DNA of 64,000 nucleotides, taken from the NCBI RefSeq assembly GCF_003148625.1, contig NZ_QGGO01000005.1:1-64000 (forward strand), in the 5' to 3' direction. The notes below the pieces were generated by a model. That model made no database searches, was not told the DNA's origin, and saw only the letters and a program-made list of their open reading frames with translations. The translations under genes were made by a program, and so were the position numbers. This DNA is from Arcicella aurantiaca (GTDB lineage: Bacteria > Bacteroidota > Bacteroidia > Cytophagales > Spirosomataceae). This document shows, one piece after another, positions 62,352 to 64,000 of this stretch; the stretch's first letter is position 1, and each line of letters begins with the position of its first letter.

Positions 62352-62906
62352 TTATTTCTTACCACCAGTTTTACCAGCTTTTCTACGAATTTGTTCTCCA
62401 ACAAAACGAATACCTTTACCTTTGTAAGGCTCAATTTTACGTAATGAACGAATTTTTGCTGATACTTGACCGACTAATTCTTTATCAATACCCTCAAGAG
62501 TAACTTTTGGATTCTGTCCTTTTTCCATTGCAGTTGTAACTTTCAATTCTGCAGGAATCTGAACAAATACACCGTGAGAATACCCTAAGGCTAATTCAAG
62601 GATATTCCCTTGATTAGAAGCTTTATAACCAACCCCAACAATTTCCATTTCAGCTTTATAACCTTCACTTACACCAACAACCATATTGTTGATTAATGAA
62701 CGATATAAACCGTGCAATGCTTTGTGACGTTTTTGTTCAGTTGGACGAACTACGGTCATTTCTGCACCTTCAATTTCAACTGTAATATCAGGGTCAATTG
62801 TACGAGACAAAGTACCTTTTGGTCCTTTTACTGATACGTTATTTTTATCAACTGTAACTGTTACACCAGCAGGGATAATAATAACTTTTTTGCCAATTCT
62901 TGACAT
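62352..62906 (-). CDS. rplF: 50S ribosomal protein L6
   Basis: 184 residues in two related domains; the C-terminal signature PKVTLEGIDKELVGQVSAKIRSLRKIEPYKGKGIRFVGEQIRRKAGKTGGKK is intact. Confidence 0.97.
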   Translation of the reverse strand: MSRIGKKVIIIPAGVTVTVDKNNVSVKGPKGTLSRTIDPDITVEIEGAEMTVVRPTEQKRHKALHGLYRSLINNMVVGVSEGYKAEMEIVGVGYKASNQGNILELALGYSHGVFVQIPAELKVTTAMEKGQNPKVTLEGIDKELVGQVSAKIRSLRKIEPYKGKGIRFVGEQIRRKAGKTGGKK

Positions 62907-62992
62907 GACTTTGTGTTTTGTGCTTAAATGGAAGGTTATTTAATTATCTGTATTAACAAAAACTAAAACCGCTTCTTTCAGCAATGTGATTA

Positions 62993-63388
62993 TTAATAAA
63001 CGTGGCAAAGAACTTCACCACCTACGTTCAACACACGAGCTTCTTTGTCGGTGATAACGCCTTTTGATGTTGAAAGAATTGAAATACCTAATCCGTTTAA
63101 TACACGTGGTAATTCACCTGCACCTTTGTACTTACGTAAACCTGGCTTAGAAATTCTTTCTAATTTAACGATTGCTGACTGCTTAGTAGTAGGATTATAC
63201 TTCAATGCAATTTTGATAGTACCCTGTACAGTTGTATCGTCAAATTTGTAGTTTTGAATATATCCTTTATCAAAAAGAACTTTAGTTATTTCTTTTTTGA
63301 TGTTAGAAGCAGGGATTTCAACGATTCTGTGACGTGCCTTGATGGCATTTCTCAATCGTGTTAAGTAATCTGCTATTGGATCTGTCAT
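62993..63388 (-). CDS. rpsH: 30S ribosomal protein S8
   Basis: 131 residues: [34 protein letters not shown] at the N-terminus and [28 protein letters not shown] at the rRNA-binding C-terminus. S8 often acts as the translational repressor of the spc operon. A candidate promoter and a hairpin lie just upstream, separating it from rpsN. Confidence 0.97.
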   Translation of the reverse strand: MTDPIADYLTRLRNAIKARHRIVEIPASNIKKEITKVLFDKGYIQNYKFDDTTVQGTIKIALKYNPTTKQSAIVKLERISKPGLRKYKGAGELPRVLNGLGISILSTSKGVITDKEARVLNVGGEVLCHVY

Positions 63389-63406
63389 TGTTTTCGATAT
63401 TTGAAA

Positions 63407-63462
63407 CGAGCCTTATTTCTGAAAAGGCTCGCAAAATTACGGAATTAAATTTATAAAGACAA
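63407..63462 (-). promoter_or_regulatory. Candidate internal promoter and 5' hairpin upstream of rpsH
   Basis: On the minus strand TTG (63460-63462), a 20-bp spacer and TAATTTTG (63439-63432) fit the Bacteroidota promoter. Just downstream CGAGCCTT and AAGGCTCG (63407-63431) form an 8-bp hairpin at or near the 5' end of the predicted RNA. The rpsN-rpsH gap is 173 bp, longer than most others in the operon. Confidence 0.55.
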
Positions 63463-63561
63463 GTTGTTTTGAATTAAAGAGTTAAGGAAGTTCTAAAGTC
63501 TTTTAAATGTGTAATAATAAAATCTATTTAAAACACTCTAACCTTCTCTAACAATCAATAA

Positions 63562-63831
63562 CTACCAACTTGATTTTGTTACACCTGGAATTAAACCATC
63601 AGATGCCATTTGGCGGAACGTAACACGGTTGATACCGAATTTACGCATATAACCTCTTGGACGACCTGTCAATTTACAACGGTTGTGTAAACGTACTGGA
63701 GAAGCATTTTTAGGTAATTTATCTAATCCTAAATAATCACCTGCTGCTTTCAAAGCTGCACGTTTTGCAGCATATTTAGCAACTGTAGCTTCTTTTTTTC
63801 TTTCTCTTGCTTTGACTGATTCTTTTGCCAT
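63562..63831 (-). CDS. rpsN: 30S ribosomal protein S14 (long, zinc-free type)
   Basis: 89 residues: [24 protein letters not shown] ... [42 protein letters not shown]. It lacks the CxxC pairs of the short zinc-binding form. Upstream words (63846-63910) form a short-word inverted repeat ending about 14 nt before the start codon. Confidence 0.97.
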   Translation of the reverse strand: MAKESVKARERKKEATVAKYAAKRAALKAAGDYLGLDKLPKNASPVRLHNRCKLTGRPRGYMRKFGINRVTFRQMASDGLIPGVTKSSW

Positions 63832-63845
63832 TGTGTTTAGAATCT

Positions 63846-63910
63846 ATGTTTTTGAGTTTTGAGTTATGAGCTATGAGTTAAAAAGTTATTACTCTTAACT
63901 CCTAACTCTT
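63846..63910. repeat. Short-word inverted repeat between rplE and rpsN
   Basis: GAGTTTTGAGTTATGAGC-type words on the left face ACTCTTAACTCCTAACTC-type words on the right, allowing imperfect pairing across a short AT-rich centre. Confidence 0.65.
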
Positions 63911-63919
63911 CACACCTAA

Positions 63920-64000
63920 TTATTTCTTCTGATTTGCGAAAGGCATTCCCATTGCAGTTAACAATGCGTTTGCTTCTTCATCTGTTTCAGCAGTGGTTAC
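63920..64000 (-). CDS. rplE: 50S ribosomal protein L5, C-terminal end (partial)
   Basis: The last 26 codons and the stop are present: VTTAETDEEANALLTAMGMP followed by FANQKK, the typical L5 C-terminus. The rest continues beyond the right edge, consistent with the spc gene order. Confidence 0.88.
   Translation of the reverse strand, partial: VTTAETDEEANALLTAMGMPFANQKK

Overview
The window comes from a low-GC member of the Bacteroidota, most likely a Cytophagales bacterium of the Spirosoma/Flectobacillus/Runella type; the placement is an inference from gene content. The evidence is a SusC/SusD pair driven by an ECF sigma factor and FecR, a type IX secretion sorting domain, a SprB-type adhesin, promoters of the Bacteroidota form TAnnTTTG, little Shine-Dalgarno sequence, and a variant cytochrome c maturation system. 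No rRNA, tRNA, intact insertion sequence, CRISPR array or prophage was seen.

Layout. 1-2090 is the N-terminal part of a large surface adhesin running off the left edge, followed by a short AraC-type regulator and carB (3242-6082). 6636-9466 holds a secreted PQQ-type sugar dehydrogenase, a cytochrome c and an EamA transporter. 9828-19692 is a polysaccharide utilisation locus: sigma factor, FecR anti-sigma, SusC, SusD and a GH106-like rhamnosidase. 19694-24021 holds three secreted proteins on the minus strand. 24483-36802 is mostly housekeeping: an acyl-CoA ligase, carA with a candidate attenuator leader, a MnmD-like methyltransferase, a sugar kinase, thiL, a rhodanese-thioredoxin fusion and enolase. 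37397-38916 has a PIN toxin module and a voltage-gated potassium channel. 39024-45346 is a ccm operon (B-C-x-y-D-E-MNT-HEPN-F) carrying two embedded accessory gene pairs. feoA-feoB, siroheme synthase and a large M43 metalloprotease follow. 54118-64000 is the spc and alpha ribosomal gene block with secY, map, infA and rpoA, running off the right edge inside rplE.

How the genes work together. The ccm genes, feoAB, the siroheme enzyme and the cytochrome c/b5 genes form a haem and iron theme. The carA and carB subunits of one enzyme lie about 20 kb apart on opposite strands. The sigma/FecR/SusCD/GH106 set is a self-contained glycan sensing, uptake and cleavage unit.

The most distinctive content is non-coding. 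The gaps are filled with several unrelated families of palindromes: REP-like pairs, a MITE with 24-bp terminal inverted repeats and 4-bp target duplications, a palindrome inside the rhamnosidase gene, and a class of short-word inverted repeats that tend to lie directly before start codons. One MITE sits so close to the mnmD-like gene that its target duplication supplies the first two bases of the start codon. Upstream of carA a promoter, a 24-codon leader ORF and a terminator are arranged like a pyrimidine-type attenuator.
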